Source: Trichoplusia ni | Taxonomy: Eukaryota > Arthropoda > Insecta > Lepidoptera > Noctuidae | DNA length: 64,000 nucleotides | Assembly: GCF_003590095.1 (NCBI RefSeq) | Contig: NC_039498.1 | Location: forward strand, 1,054,001 to 1,118,000 | Reading direction: 5' to 3' | Shown here: positions 42,911 through 54,420 of the stretch, piece by piece | How positions within the stretch are numbered: position 1 is the first letter of the stretch | Layout: each line of letters opens with the position of its first letter | Notes under the pieces: model-generated | Told to the model about the DNA's origin: nothing | Databases searched by the model: none | Seen by the model: the letters and a program-made list of their open reading frames with translations, nothing else | Made by a program: the position numbers and the translations under genes

Positions 42911-43099
42911 AATAATCTTAAACAATCTCAATAGGTATATGTTGATATCTGCTTGTAGTTTTTTTAGTGTAATAGGGTAGATATTTATCCCTGAGGCAGA
43001 TTCCTCAAAAATATGTGAATAGGTATTTTATTTTATTTAATCAGTAAAAAAACGAATATAAAAAGAACTCAATATGGAGAAACGTGTGAAAGTGGGATC

Positions 43100-43243
43100 T
43101 AATAACGTCACTTGTCGCTAAAAAAGTTTACTGATAAGTGACGTCACACAAGGAGACAGAGAGACTTACTGAATCGTCTTTATTCTAGAGATAAAAAAAT
43201 ACATTTTGAATATTTTTTTGGTTATCTATCTGACCGAGTTATT
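43100..43243 (-). mobile_element. CRE-type MITE, partial
   Basis: The minus strand starts 'aactcggtcagatagataac' and includes cttgtgTGACGTCActtat (palindrome at 43139-43146). The far end is not clear. Confidence 0.6.
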
Positions 43244-43799
43244 TGACTGTACTTTAAACACATTATTATAAATACACAAAAAAGCCCTTATCCCTAAACC
43301 TTTAAAGTCTAAAATCCCATTCCTTTATAACGGTAGTCGTTCGTCCAACTACGGTGAGTGGCGCACAGTAGCGTCCACTAGACATGCGCAAGCGCATCCC
43401 GCTTGCAATTCAAGTGTAACGACAGACAAACATGGTATTAACAGTACGGAAGCAAATGTCTTTAGTAGAATAAAGAAATGAGGGGTTTTATGTGACACTG
43501 TTTTTAGATGTTGTTACCTAAGGGATAAGAAGGAAAAAATGTTACTATACCTTCGTTGCCTGACCATGCATCCGTCTGTTACCGGGCTGTATGACATATG
43601 ACATGTCATACATGATAGCTAGACTTTTATACATATTATGATGTGTTTCTGATAATCTATTTGTTTTTTAGCCTATTCCTTGCGAACTTTGGGTCAATGG
43701 ATCAAATAAAACATCTTATAAGTTATATTTCAAATTTGATCATATATTATATATTGACGTCAAATTTGGTAGGTTTTTTTTTTATGTAGCCTTCTTTTG
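43244..43799. other. Unassigned interval
   Basis: It contains a GC-richer piece near 43360-43410 with the palindrome atgcgcaagcgcat; no gene or named repeat recognised. Confidence 0.45.
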
Positions 43800-43965
43800 A
43801 TCCCACTGCTGGGCAAAGGCCTCCCCCTTACTCTTCCACACTTCTCTATTTTGTGCAAGTTCCGGCCACGTGCGCCCCGCGTATTTGACTAGATCGTCAC
43901 ACCACCTTCGTCGCGGACGGCCTCGTTGCCGATGTCCTCCCTCCGGCGTCCAGTGTGTGACGATG
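43800..43965 (-). pseudogene. LINE reverse-transcriptase ORF, C-terminal relic
   Basis: The minus strand reads THWTPEGGHRQRGRPRRRWC, then DDLVKYAGRTWPELAQNREV and WKSKGEAFAQQWDQ without a stop. This is the C-terminal end of an RTE/CR1-like non-LTR ORF and the longest of these relics in the window. The rest of the element is absent. Confidence 0.82.
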
Positions 43966-45145
43966 GTAGGTTCATTAACTTTAATTAATAATTTAATTAT
44001 GGTATCTGATCTGCTGTAAAAAAGAGAAGAAAATATTCGGTCGAATCGATCATCATAAGTAGGTTATAACATATTAATAACAATTTTAATTCAACTTTGA
44101 GTTAATAGGGACATTTATAATTTATTTAATTAGATGTCTCCATTTTCCTTTATCCCTTAACCCCAAGATCAGACTAAGGTTTCAAAAAAATATTCATATT
44201 TCAATAAACCAAACGTTTCATTCAATTTCATATAGTTAACTAACAATAAAAAGCTTAACTAACAAGTACTCGCATCCCTCTTAAAGCCAAAAGAACCCGT
44301 CAGTTATCTTATTTACTGTCGGTTCAAACCAATCAGTTAACTCGACATCCATAACCGTACGGTTAACATGTCTAACAGTCCCTAACACTCGAGTTTTTGT
44401 TATCTTTTTTACAATAGTCACGGGAGAAATGTTACCCCTCTTAAAATATATATATGGAAATAATTATGTGTGTGTATGTTTGTCTGTTCGACGTGTAAAG
44501 ACTTGTTCTTATCCGTAGTAATGAATACTAATTTCACATATCATCGGTTTATTTGTAATTCTATCCGTGCCCGGTTTATGCTAAACTGCTGGATCTTTTT
44601 TGATAAAATTTTAAGCTAAATATAGAGTTGAAAATAGAACATCATTAGTTAATCATGTCTCGTTTTTGTCTGTTATTATCAGTAGCACATTATTTTAATT
44701 AAAACTCTTAAAATTAATTTAAAAAATTATACTACATTCTCTCTCAAATTAATTTAGAAAATATACAACTAAGCAAGCAAAGCTGCGGCAGGATCTTATA
44801 CTCAACACAACGTTGACAGTCAACAAGAATGGGACATTTTACTTTTTTTCTAATGTTTACTTTTAACGCTTTATTGCCGGCAGGTGGCGCTACTGTGTCG
44901 TGTGTTTATTTTGACTCCCGGTTTAGCTTTCACACATTCATATTTAACCAATTTTTTGATGTACAACATGCTTTACAAAAATATACTTTTTGTGTTATTA
45001 ATTTGGTCTTATAATAATATTAACTGTTTTCTTGTAGGCATTGGTGGATGAAGAGGGTATGAACAGGGAAAGTGTCTAGAGGTTTCTATGAAACATTTTA
45101 AAGTGAACTTATAAAATATTTTTAATGCGACTCTCGCTTTAAAGA
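43966..45145. other. Unassigned interval with a CTCF-like site
   Basis: No gene recognised. The 61-codon frame at 44829-45014 is not supported. The CTCF-like motif is listed separately. Confidence 0.45.
44877..44891 (+). promoter_or_regulatory. CTCF-like motif
   Basis: ccggcaggtggcgct differs at one base from the conserved CTCF core CCASYAGRKGGCRSY. CTCF is conserved in insects. A single match in 64 kb can occur by chance, so function is inference. Confidence 0.35.
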
Positions 45146-45285
45146 ATTCCTTGTGTCGCGGTGGATTTCACACGAAGACTCCCAGACTCAGAACAAGCAT
45201 TCGTGGATCACACAAATGCTTGTCCTACAGGAGCGAAACCTAGGCTTGGCGTGGTGACCTCAACCACTCGGCTATCCTTGCAGTC
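45146..45285 (-). repeat. tRNA-derived SINE, family A
   Basis: The minus strand has 'aggatagccgagtggttgag' and 'caccacgccaagcctaggtt', with the tail 'ctgagtctgggagtcttcg'. Confidence 0.75.
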
Positions 45286-45392
45286 ATAAATAAAAACAAT
45301 AAGAAGCTTTCTGTTAGTGTTGAATGTGCTGTAATCTAGGACAATCATGTAGTCAAAGGCAGCAACAACAACTGGCATAGATCAAGTAGCTA

Positions 45393-45712
45393 GTAGCTAA
45401 ACTTTAACTGCACAAGTTGCACGACCACAGGTAAAGCAGCAATTCAGTCGATACGTGGATGGGTGACAATCTATGTCATAACACGTTCAATTGTGGCCGT
45501 TATTTACACATATTATTTGACAGTCGTTTCAGAAGTCAGAAGCTAGAAAGTCTGATAGCCAGTCTAACTAAAGGGTATCGTGTTGCCCAGGTAAGTGGGT
45601 TGAGAAGGTCAGATAGGCAGTCGCTCCTTGTAAAACACTGGTACTTAGCTGTATCTGGTTAGACTAAAAGCCGACCCCAAAAAAAGGCTGAAAGACCCCA
45701 AAATGATGATGA
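45393..45712 (+). repeat. 5S-derived SINE, diverged full-length copy
   Basis: The 5S-like portion is recognisable as 'tggatgggtgacaatctatg'. The body has 'agccagtctaactaaagggt' and 'agataggcagtcgctccttg', ending near a GATGATGATG tail. The 67-codon frame within it is SINE sequence. Confidence 0.75.
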
Positions 45713-46170
45713 TGAACTAGCCTTGATCATCTTTATCTGGGAACAGGAATTTATCCAGCATATAATTTTTAGACTTTAAAAAAATATACAATTATGCTTT
45801 ATCAGTTTTGGATTAAATATTAATTGGTTATGCCAGAGTCATATCAGGTAATTAATGAATCACGCTTGTTCAAGTTGGTTAACAAGATGATTTTTCTTAA
45901 AATTCTTTAAATGTTCTTGGGTAAGAACCCAGGGAATCGTTTATCGACTTTGAAATTGCATTTCTACAAATCGTAAAATGCGGGTAGAAGAGAATATAGT
46001 GGCTTTTATCTTTATAGCTCAAATAGCACAGAATTTAACCGAAATTCAACTTGTTATAAAAGATATTCTGCTCCTTATGTGCGTTTTGTATTATAACAAT
46101 AAGATTTCTTTAAATTAATTACATGTTTCGTTTATAAAATTAATAGTTATTTAATTTAATAATTATATTA
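45713..46170. other. Unassigned interval
   Basis: AT-rich; no gene or repeat recognised. Confidence 0.5.
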
Positions 46171-46333
46171 TTAGCTGTTGCGTGTCAAATCGAAAATGAT
46201 CCCGTGTGAACTTAAAATCGGAATAAAAACTATCCTACGTGTTATTCCTGGTTATAAACTATTTGTGTGCCAAGTTTCGTCTAAATCCGTTCAGTAGTTT
46301 TTGCGTGAAAGAGGAACAAACATCTATACATAC

Positions 46334-47706
46334 CATAGAAATCTAAATAACAAGGTAATAGAAGTGCCAACGCCGCGTGACCTTGTCGCCACACTGGTGT
46401 CTTGGACGACACCAGCGCGCGAACTTACGCTCAGTCGCTCGCGGAACGTCGTCACAGCAAGAACCACTAAAAATGGTGTTTTGCGGCGTTTCTCAGGCTG
46501 GAAATTCATCTGCATCGTGTAATAACATAAATAAAGAAATAACATTTTATCGGTAAGTAAATTATTGCAGTAATATTGATGTTATTGCAAAATTAAAGTT
46601 CAAAACATAACCTTCATTATAAACCATATTTATATCGCACCATCCTGCAACAATTTCATTCTTTACTAATCATTGCCTCTGCAGTAAGAGACTTACAGAA
46701 ATGCACCGTTGTAAAAAGAGAAATGTATAACGAAAAATAATATTCATCAATGCGATCGTATTTGTAGTGGTACGGCCGCACAAAACTGTCGGAAATAGTG
46801 ATGTGGTTAAGTGCGGACAAATTATCCAAAATGAACATTGTATACGAAAAGTAACAATTTTAATAGTCGTTTGTTTTTGTGAACATATTATTGAATATAT
46901 TTTTATTTCAGAATCCCGCAGGATGCAAATAAATACAAAAGACAAGTAGATGACTACCACGGGTAAACGAAATTGGTACCCTATAACTTAGGCCGAATAT
47001 ACACTATGAAATTAGTTGCATGCTTGATAACTTGCCGCCCGCCGCCGCCCGCGCCCCTCTCCATTTTTACGGCTCGGACCGCGCTCGCAACTGAATGTTT
47101 CAAAAAGTACGCCATGCGCTATAGCATAGCATTGAATAAAAATTGCAATTTAAATTTATCCAAATCTCATAAATACTTATTTTTTTATTATGAACGTTTA
47201 CTAGTCATTCGATACATGAACTGGGCTGCTTTTGTAAGACGACTAAAAAGTCACCGTATAAACCAAACCTACCTAGGTACCAAGTATTTCCTAATAATAT
47301 TTTTTTTGTCAACCGACAATTAGCGAATTTTTTTTTTGTAGGTAGGTACATATTATAATGTAATCCATAGAAGAATACAACAAAAAACATTGTCACTCAT
47401 AATTTCGTCTTTCATTATATTTCGGATCCGTAGTCAATCCCTAGTGTAGTTTACGTAATCACTACAACTAATGCAAAAAAAGCAATGACTGTGTGAGTTA
47501 GTGAATCCATACAACGACAAAGTCAATCTTATTGCATTAGATGTACGGCCTAGTGTTGTTTGCTTGGTCTTCTCGATGTTAATGTTTGCGTGATTGCGTA
47601 GTTATTTGCTGTGAATGTGTTGAAGCCCCGCCCACCGGCGACATGCGTTTCGATAGATCGCCGCGGTGTATGCCATTTCTATTACCTTGTTATTTAGATT
47701 TCTATG
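46334..47706. mobile_element. Non-autonomous TIR element with 8-bp TSD (P-, hAT- or MULE-like)
   Basis: TIRs are perfect for 30 bp, beginning CATAGAAATCTAAATAACAA, and then decline. They are flanked by ATACATAC on both sides (46326-46333 and 47707-47714). The 8-bp duplication fits hAT, P or some MULE elements. The TIR start (CAT...AAATAAC) is more like P-element ends than hAT ends, but this is inference. The 1,373-bp interior has no transposase. It does contain a captured piece of the mariner-like MITE (about 47020-47260) and GC-rich stretches near both ends. The frames of 73, 96 and 116 codons inside lack recognisable domains. Confidence 0.85.
47020..47260 (-). mobile_element. Truncated relative of the 3509 MITE
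   Basis: The minus strand starts 'acggtgactttttagtcgtc' and follows the 3509-3750 sequence ('agcccagttcatgtatcg', 'aattgcaatttttattcaat', 'gagcgcggtccgagcc'). The other TIR is missing; the sequence departs near 47020. Confidence 0.7.
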
Positions 47707-47742
47707 ATACATACAAATTTTGCGTTTATAACATTAGTCGGA

Positions 47743-48187
47743 AATAAGATATTAGTAGCCTAGTAGGATATACCGTAAAATGTTCGCTATAACATTGTTA
47801 TTTCATTACAATACCTCAAACTAATAGCTATATACCATAAACAAACTATAGTCGCAGAGACAAAGCAACATTACGGACATTCACCAAAAAAAACACATAC
47901 CCAAAAAAACAAATGAACGGTTTCGGATCATAGATAATGAAATGTTACCGCGCATGCGTAGACGACGTTCTTAAAAAGTGCTTGACGGCCAAATTATAGG
48001 TTGGGCTTGTACCGTACTCATCTGCGTGTAGTGCAGGAGGCCGGGGCGTTTTGTCAATTTCATGTGAATGTATTTTTTTAGTTGATTTTTGGTGTTGTGG
48101 TTGTAAGGGTATTTTTAAGCAATTGTTTTGATATAATATATTGGGTATGGTATAATATATATTGGGTATTTTATTACAAAAAAACTA
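47743..48187. other. Unassigned interval
   Basis: An NRF-1-like motif (cgcgcatgcgta, 47950-47961) is the only notable short sequence; no gene recognised. Confidence 0.4.
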
Positions 48188-48385
48188 TTTAGTCTGACAG
48201 ACAGGTTTCCAGTAAATATTAAACACGTTTTTCCTTTATGTCGAAAACAAAAAATGAAGGTAGAATAGAATCTTGTGTGACGTCACTTACCAGTACGCTT
48301 TTTAACCAGCAAGTGATGTTAGGTACTAGCCCCCACTGCCATTCGTTTTATCATCTTAAGTGAATTTAATCTCCTTGTTTTGTAA
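48188..48385 (+). mobile_element. CRE-type MITE, right end missing
   Basis: It starts 'tttagtctgacagacaggtt', with TGACGTCA at 48278-48285, 'gtactagcccccactgcc', and 'tttaatctccttg'. No matching right TIR was found. Confidence 0.6.
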
Positions 48386-48885
48386 AAAAAAAATGAAAAC
48401 TGAGATAAAAATATGAAAAATGAGTAGTTTTTTTTTAAATCTATGTGTCGTATATAACAGCTTTTTATTATTAGATTTCGTTACTACGTCTTTTCATATT
48501 TTTCAATATTATTATTCAAGTTATTGAAGTTTAAAGTTAAACTAAAAAAAATATATGAAAATCAATTCAAATCGTAACCAACATTAACGATAACCTAAAA
48601 TCACAAGCCCCCATCTCCTTGCCTACATCCATGAATCGTAAGACCAGTTTTTTCCTACCCACAAAACGTTTGATTTCCCTTTCTTTAAGTTATTTCTTTG
48701 TGAAGGGTTAAACATATGTTCGTCTACATATTTATGGTAATACATTTAATTGCATGTTTCTTGATGCGCCCATAGATAAGAATTGAAAAGATAATATTAT
48801 TCCTTGTTTAAATTAAGTTTTGTTTATTAGATTATTCTTTTGTTTAAAGTTTTTGGATAATATACATAGTTTATTGCAGGTATTC
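48386..48885. other. Unassigned interval
   Basis: AT-rich; no gene or repeat recognised. Confidence 0.5.
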
Positions 48886-49043
48886 TCTAATAGCCGAGTT
48901 TTTGAGGTCACCACGCCAAACCTAATGACCTCGACGTGTCGCGGGTGCGATAGGACAAGCGTAGGACAAGCATTTGTGTGATCCACGAACGCTTGTCCTG
49001 AGTCTGGGTGTCTTTGTGCATGTGACTTGAATGTTTGTGAAAC
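48886..49043 (+). repeat. tRNA-derived SINE, family A
   Basis: It has 'taatagccgagtttttgagg', 'ccacgccaaacctaatgacc', and the tail 'tgagtctgggtgtctttgtg'. The B box is altered (gggtgcgatagg). Confidence 0.75.
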
Positions 49044-49273
49044 ATTAAAAGAAAATGTGATGTGCCAGTTTTTTAGTTGCTGTGGGAGAGATATACAGCT
49101 AATGTCCTACAGTGCTGCGTCTCTTCCCCAACTGAAATATCAGTTCGCATCCGTCTCAAATTCTATCTCTGTCTATTCTGTTCTTCTGTATTAAGTCTAT
49201 CATATCATGACACTGTTAAAATTTTCACCGATAATTTATTTCTTCTGCCTAAGTAGCAACAAATATTATCTTA

Positions 49274-49571
49274 CTAGCTGTTGCCCGCGACTTCGTCCGC
49301 GTGGTTAGAAGATATAAGTTATAATTTATACCTGCCTTCTATCTATCTTGTAGGATTCAGTCAGCGTTTGCAAAATGTAAGCGCAAAAAATGTGTTTTTT
49401 TACGACCTCACATTAGAAACCTCAAAAATTGTAGCCTATGTGTTATTCTGATGTATAAGCTATATTGCGCTAAAGTTTCATTCAAATCCATTCAGTAGTT
49501 TTTACGTGAAAGAGTAACAAACATCCATACATCCATACTTACAAACTTTCTTCTTTATAATAGTACTAGGA
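49274..49571 (-). mobile_element. Helitron-like element with type 1 3' end and type 2 5' end
   Basis: CTAG at 49274 with the type 1 3' sequence GTCGCGGGCAACAG. The 5' part (TCCTAGTACTATTATAAAG, 'gaaagtttgtaagtatggat', 'ttcacgtaaaaactactgaa') is type 2. It may be a recombinant element. Confidence 0.75.
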
Positions 49572-49611
49572 TAATAAAGATCGATTATAAGCAAAAATTG
49601 ATACGTTACAC

Positions 49612-49765
49612 TTACTTATTTCTAAATACATACAAATTGCAGATAAATTACCTCCAGACACAGAACAACTGATCAAGCTCATCATGGTTGGTATCGAAGT
49701 ATCGAACCCACGACCTCCGGTACAGCAGCCAGTGCCGCTGACCACAGGACCAGCAAGCCAGTCAG
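49612..49765 (-). repeat. tRNA-derived SINE, family B
   Basis: The minus strand has 'ggcttgctggtcctgtggtc', 'gtaccggaggtcgtgggttc' and 'gagcttgatcagttgttctg'. The far tail is absent. Confidence 0.72.
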
Positions 49766-50102
49766 ATAAACTTGTAGCATAGTGATAAAAGCTATTTTAT
49801 GACGTCATCACACTCTAACTGTTATTGTATGTGATAAGTGATGATAAGTTAACTAATAAACAGTTATTGCTTTTCGTAGGTGTAATATTATTAACGAAAA
49901 GAGGATTTTCAACCTTATGGACATAGCAATAAGGAGTGAAGAGAATTATTGTTTAGAATTTCTTGTTTTTTTTTGTCGACCGGTCCAAGACAAGTCTTAG
50001 TTTGACCATTTTGACTCAAATATGTAGTTTTGGGCGTTTTAGTCATGTGTTTTCGATTTTAAATGATGCTGGTTTGAGAAGATTGTTAAACGTTCATGTA
50101 GT
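49766..50102. other. Unassigned spacer
   Basis: It contains one TGACGTCA (49800-49807) outside any MITE I can define; no gene. Confidence 0.45.
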
Positions 50103-50363
50103 TCTATACTAATATCTAAAGCTGAAGAGTTTGTTTGTTTGATTGTTTGTTTGAACGCGCTAATCTCAGGAACTACTGATTCAAATTGACAAATTCATTT
50201 TGTGTTCAATAGATCATTCATCGAGGAAGGTTTTAGGCTATAAACCATCACGTTGCGACTAATAGGAGCGAAGATACATTGGATAATGCAGAAAAAACTG
50301 GATAGACATAAATCATTTCTTATATCTTCTAACCACGCGGACGAAGTCGCGGGCAACATCTAG
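50103..50363 (+). mobile_element. Lep1-type Helitron, complete
   Basis: Ends TCTATACTAATATCTAAAGC and GTCGCGGGCAACATCTAG. Confidence 0.86.
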
Positions 50364-51549
50364 TATAATATATGTTTACAATACATAACTGATTTTGTTG
50401 AAATAAATACAACTTTCAATAAAAAAAAACATCATGAAAATGCTTCCATTCCTTCCTTCCTTCCACGTTGCCGTGTGGTCTCCCAGGCCGTAAAAAATTG
50501 CTCGAAAGCAAAAACTACCTAAAAAAATTGATCATAATAAAAAAAGAATTAGAGTAAAATTAATTGTTCAAAAATATTCGACGAACGTAAAAGCTTACGC
50601 CATCCGCGGCATTTTAAAGAATGCACTCCCAAAATCTAAGATGGCGACGGAGAAATTTTTGAAATAAATTTATTGGATCTATATAATTATCCTGGGAATG
50701 TAAATTTGCTTTGGTTAATTAGTCTTAATTGTTGTTTTGCGTTAATTATTTAAATTTGTTTCGTGAGAACTTTTGAGTTTTAAGGTAAAACAAAAATGGG
50801 CTGTTTTTTTAAATGTAAATGCAAATTATTTTTACTTGCGCTTTTGACACTTTTTGTAATCAATATTGACACCAGAATACACGTCTTCATATTTTGGTAG
50901 TGCGATCGGTTGGAAACATTCCGATTTAGACTTAAATATAAAAGCAAAAATGATTTCAGAATTATAAGTATTAAAAAGGGTTACTTCGGAATTAATTTCA
51001 GAATTTTATCAAAAAAGTGCGTTTATGAGCTCAATTCAATATGACAACAAACAACTTGAAATATTCAAAACACGACTGGCTTTACAATTATTGCGAAATA
51101 GCTGAATAAAGATCTTATTTAGCATCTGTATATAGCTATAATATCGTATCTTAAACAGACTCATTATTACATTAAAAAAAAACAGCCTTGTGTGTTTTTT
51201 ATCTCTCTACGCTCAAACGGCTGGACCGATTTCGCTGAAATTTAGTATGGATTAAACTTACACCTTGGATTGATTCATAGGCTACTCTTATCCGACTGCA
51301 TTAAACAAGAGTAATGTTTTTGCAGCAATAACCGACAAAGAAGGAATAAGCCACACTTTTAATATAAATCGAAACTTTATCAACATTCCTGTCGACCCAT
51401 CAATACATTACCAAGTTACCTACCAACATTAAATAAATTAAATTTGTTTAAATATTTATACTTAATCTGATACAAATCAGATTAAAAAACTAACTAATAA
51501 CGAGAACGAATCCCCTACCAAGTCATTCTAAATAAAGACAGGTGATATT
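50364..51549. other. Unassigned interval with a weak Helitron-like piece
   Basis: Around 51190-51300, 'ctacgctcaaacggctggac' and 'ttgattcataggctactctt' resemble the body of type 2-like Helitrons. No boundaries and no gene are visible. A short TTCC tract is near 50450. Confidence 0.4.
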
Positions 51550-51600
51550 GTGGGAGCAGGACAGAGCTATACTCGGTGTAGAGCGCCATCTCTCTCCCAC
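51550..51600. repeat. 51-bp imperfect palindrome, copy 2 of 3
   Basis: GTGGGAGCAGGACAGAGCTA to CCATCTCTCTCCCAC. The outer 7 bp (GTGGGAG/CTCCCAC) are perfect inverted repeats, and the inner halves are imperfectly inverted. Confidence 0.6.
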
Positions 51601-51847
51601 ACTTTCTATAATATTATTTTTAGAGATAGAGATAATTCCTCAAATATGTAGCAATGTTTAAATTTGAGAAATCGCTTATATTAAACTCAATTACTAATGA
51701 TCCACTCAGATTTGATTAAAATCTTGAATAATTAAAATTACAGCGTAAATCTAAATGTAAATTGACATCTAAATTCGTTTATTTTATACATTGCTAGCTA
51801 GGTTTGTCACGCGGTTTCATTTTATTTTTTGTTACAAATATATAATA
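51601..51847. other. Unassigned spacer
   Basis: AT-rich; no feature recognised. Confidence 0.5.
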
Positions 51848-52063
51848 CTAGCTGTTGCCCGCGACTTCGTCCACGTGATCGATTGTATCTTCGCTCCTAT
51901 TAGTCGCAGCGTGATGTTATATAGCCTATAGCCTTCCTTGATAAATGGTCTATACAACACAAAAATATTTTTTCAATTCGAACCAGTAGTTCCTGAGATT
52001 AGCGCGTTCAAACAAACAAACAAACAAACAAACAAACTCTTCAGCTTTATATATTAGTATAGA
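51848..52063 (-). mobile_element. Lep1-type Helitron with internal deletion
   Basis: Both termini are present (CTAG at 51848 and TCTATACTAATATATAAAGC). About 50 bp near the 3' end are missing, and the internal (TTTG)n tract is expanded. Confidence 0.83.
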
Positions 52064-52639
52064 TTGTACAGTAGCTACCTGTATAACTGTTTTCTTTCAC
52101 GGCTTAACCATGCTTCTGAATTTAAAGGAATTTGCAGAACTGTGAGCTCGTAAGGAAGTATTCAGAATATTTTCTGGAATGTTAAAAACAAGCGCTTGAT
52201 AGTATTATTTTTAAATAGCAAACAGTATGAACTCACAAACTAGTCTTTAAGCTTCTAAGGGCATTGCATTGCTATGTTCCAACTCAAAGTATTATTCTAC
52301 AAAAAAACAACACGTTGAAATCAAAATTTAGAGTAGACAAACAACTATACAAATTCTCCATCTTACCCTAATATAAATTAAGATTCGAAAATGACTTAAA
52401 CATCAAAAAATTTGGGAATTAACGCTCTCATCTGATACCACATTGTTTCTTGTGGGCGAAGGTAATATATATTTAATTGTGACGCCCTATAACGCCCACT
52501 GGGTATTTAGTGCAGTTGTGTGGGCTAAAAGAGACATGGAGTCGGATAAGGACTTCATTTTGTTTTTTTTTTTCGTACATATATAAGACAGATGTGATTA
52601 TATGAATGAAAAACGCTATAACACACAGCAATGTTTCCT
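52064..52639. other. Unassigned interval
   Basis: No gene or repeat recognised. Confidence 0.5.
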
Positions 52640-52880
52640 TTTCCGTGTTTCGGAACGGAAAGCACGTTAAATTGTGGGTCCCGGCTGTTATCGTGTTGCC
52701 CAGGTCAGATAGGCAGTCGCTACGTGTAAAACACTGGTACTTAGCTGCTACCGATTAGACTGAAGGCTGACCGCTACAAAAAAAAAACAAATGGGAAAAA
52801 ATATTTTTTTTTTACTGAAGGTTCATCATTAGCCTAGCCTTTTCCCCAACTATATTGAGGTTGGCTACCAGTTTACTAAA
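52640..52880. repeat. Two 5S-derived SINE pieces, tail to tail
   Basis: 52640-52780 is a plus-strand copy with internal deletions ('cgtgtttcggaacggaaagc', 'gtcccggctgttatcgtgtt'). 52826-52876 is the 3' end on the minus strand ('ttggggaaaaggctaggcta'). Confidence 0.65.
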
Positions 52881-53314
52881 GGTTCTATTTCAAAAAGTAA
52901 ACAGCCTTTTAAAAAAAAAAAACAACCGCTTACTAAAACGACTAACACTTTGGGTGTTTGACATAAAAATTTATTCCATTTTCTAATTCCTACGTCACAA
53001 CATACTCGTTACCCCCTCATCTTCACCATACATCAAATGGCTGTCAAACATGGCGCACGACGAACTAAACTCATAAATCTTCGTAAAAAGAAAAAAAAAC
53101 TATAAAAATAGGCTTATCAATGATGTAATCTTGAATCAATGCTGACAATGTTATTTTAAGAATAAGAGGAAAGGTTGAAATATAACTAGTTAAGTGCGAG
53201 TCCGACTAGCGGTATTCAGAGTTCCGTACAAATAGGCTTATAAAAAGCCATTGGTTGGGTTAAATTGTTTTTCCCTGACTGCTTGAAATCGATCTTTCAT
53301 TATCATAATCATCA
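52881..53314. other. Unassigned interval
   Basis: No gene or repeat recognised. Confidence 0.5.
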
Positions 53315-53432
53315 TCATCCACAGCCTTTATCCTCCCACTGCATAGGCCTCCCCTTTTTCGTGCCAATTTCTACGGTCCTGTGCTAGCCTCATCCAGACC
53401 CCACCCGAGACCTTTATAATGTCATCGATCTT
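53315..53432 (-). pseudogene. LINE reverse-transcriptase ORF, C-terminal relic
   Basis: The minus strand reads DDIIKVSGGVWMRLAQDRRN followed by WHEKGEAYAVGG and a stop. The pattern DDI...W.R.AQDR..W...GEAYA is the C-terminal signature of RTE/CR1-like LINE ORFs. A small deletion precedes the end. Confidence 0.8.
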
Positions 53433-54149
53433 TATTATGAGTATTTGTTGTTATAGAGCCAACAGATCTATATCAGCCGCTTAAATTTCTACTCTCTACC
53501 TATCACTAATTATGAAATACAGGTTCGTGACAGACGAATCGATTGCCCTTTGAGTACCTACAGAATCCTAAAAATTGACCGAGGTTTTAAAAGGTTGGAT
53601 AGAACTAATGTTTTTTTTTGTTTTTTTTTTGTTAGTATTGCCAAAAGGTTAGTTGTTAAATAAAACTGAATGTTCATTTCTGAACATTATCAACTGAATA
53701 TTATCAACTCCGAGAGTACTAACTAATAAAAAAAAAACTACTGAAATGATCGTTTATCTAACCATACTGCTATCTATTCAGACTAACAAATTACTTATAC
53801 AGTTAAAAAACTACAAAATTAATAATCCAAATTGATTCGTGACTAATTAGAAAAGCAACTAAAGCAACTCAAACCAAACATCAACAACTAAAGACGCACT
53901 TTTCAAAAATCCCAAAAAAAATAACATCTTGACACAAACAAGAAAATATTTTGAAGTGCTAACATGTGCTCCATTCATTTATGTATTCCGAGAAACGTTC
54001 GTCCATTCCCACTTTCCCACGAATGTACTTCGAATCGTTTACCAGCGGTGGGCAAGGTTATATAATTATTGGGATATTTCTCCAACCAGGATATGAGCTG
54101 AGTGAATGATTTTTGACGAATTTCTTTTTTTTGTTAGATGCAAGATATT
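53433..54149. other. Unassigned interval
   Basis: AT-rich with long A and T runs; no gene recognised. Confidence 0.5.
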
Positions 54150-54420
54150 AAGAAGAAGAAATATATTTAGTCCCTCAGTAACATAATAAAATATATATTT
54201 GACACGTATTTTTGCCTTTTTCTGAATTACAAAAATTTACAACGATAAACTGCTTTGAAGTTTAGGAAAGAAGTTTAGGCTTGTAACATAATGATGTCCT
54301 TAAATTTATACACAGTCGTGACGTCACGATTAAGTTCCATTCACTGTAATTTGTTCAATTTAAGTTTGGGGGCAAAATGAAAAATAAAGTATTTATTTTT
54401 AAATTTCAAAGTTCTTAATT
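54150..54420 (-). mobile_element. CRE-type MITE, diverged
   Basis: In the same plus-strand direction as 12277 it has 'agtccctcagtaacataata', 'gacacgtatttttgcctttt', cgTGACGTCAcg at 54319-54326 and 'ttccattcactgtaatttg'. The termini have decayed, so the strand label is arbitrary. Confidence 0.65.

Larger units (their letters stand above)
46171..47742 (-). mobile_element. Helitron-like element, type 2, split by another transposon
   Basis: The parts 46171-46333 and 47707-47742 join into one type 2 copy on the minus strand. It runs from TCCGACTAATGTTATAAACG and 'catacatacaaa'-like sequence to 'gacacgcaacagctaa'. The inserted element between them is described separately. Confidence 0.82.

Noticed and set aside
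46973..47323. 116-codon plus-strand frame
   Set aside because: It crosses the captured MITE fragment and the interior of a non-autonomous transposon; the codons show no motif.
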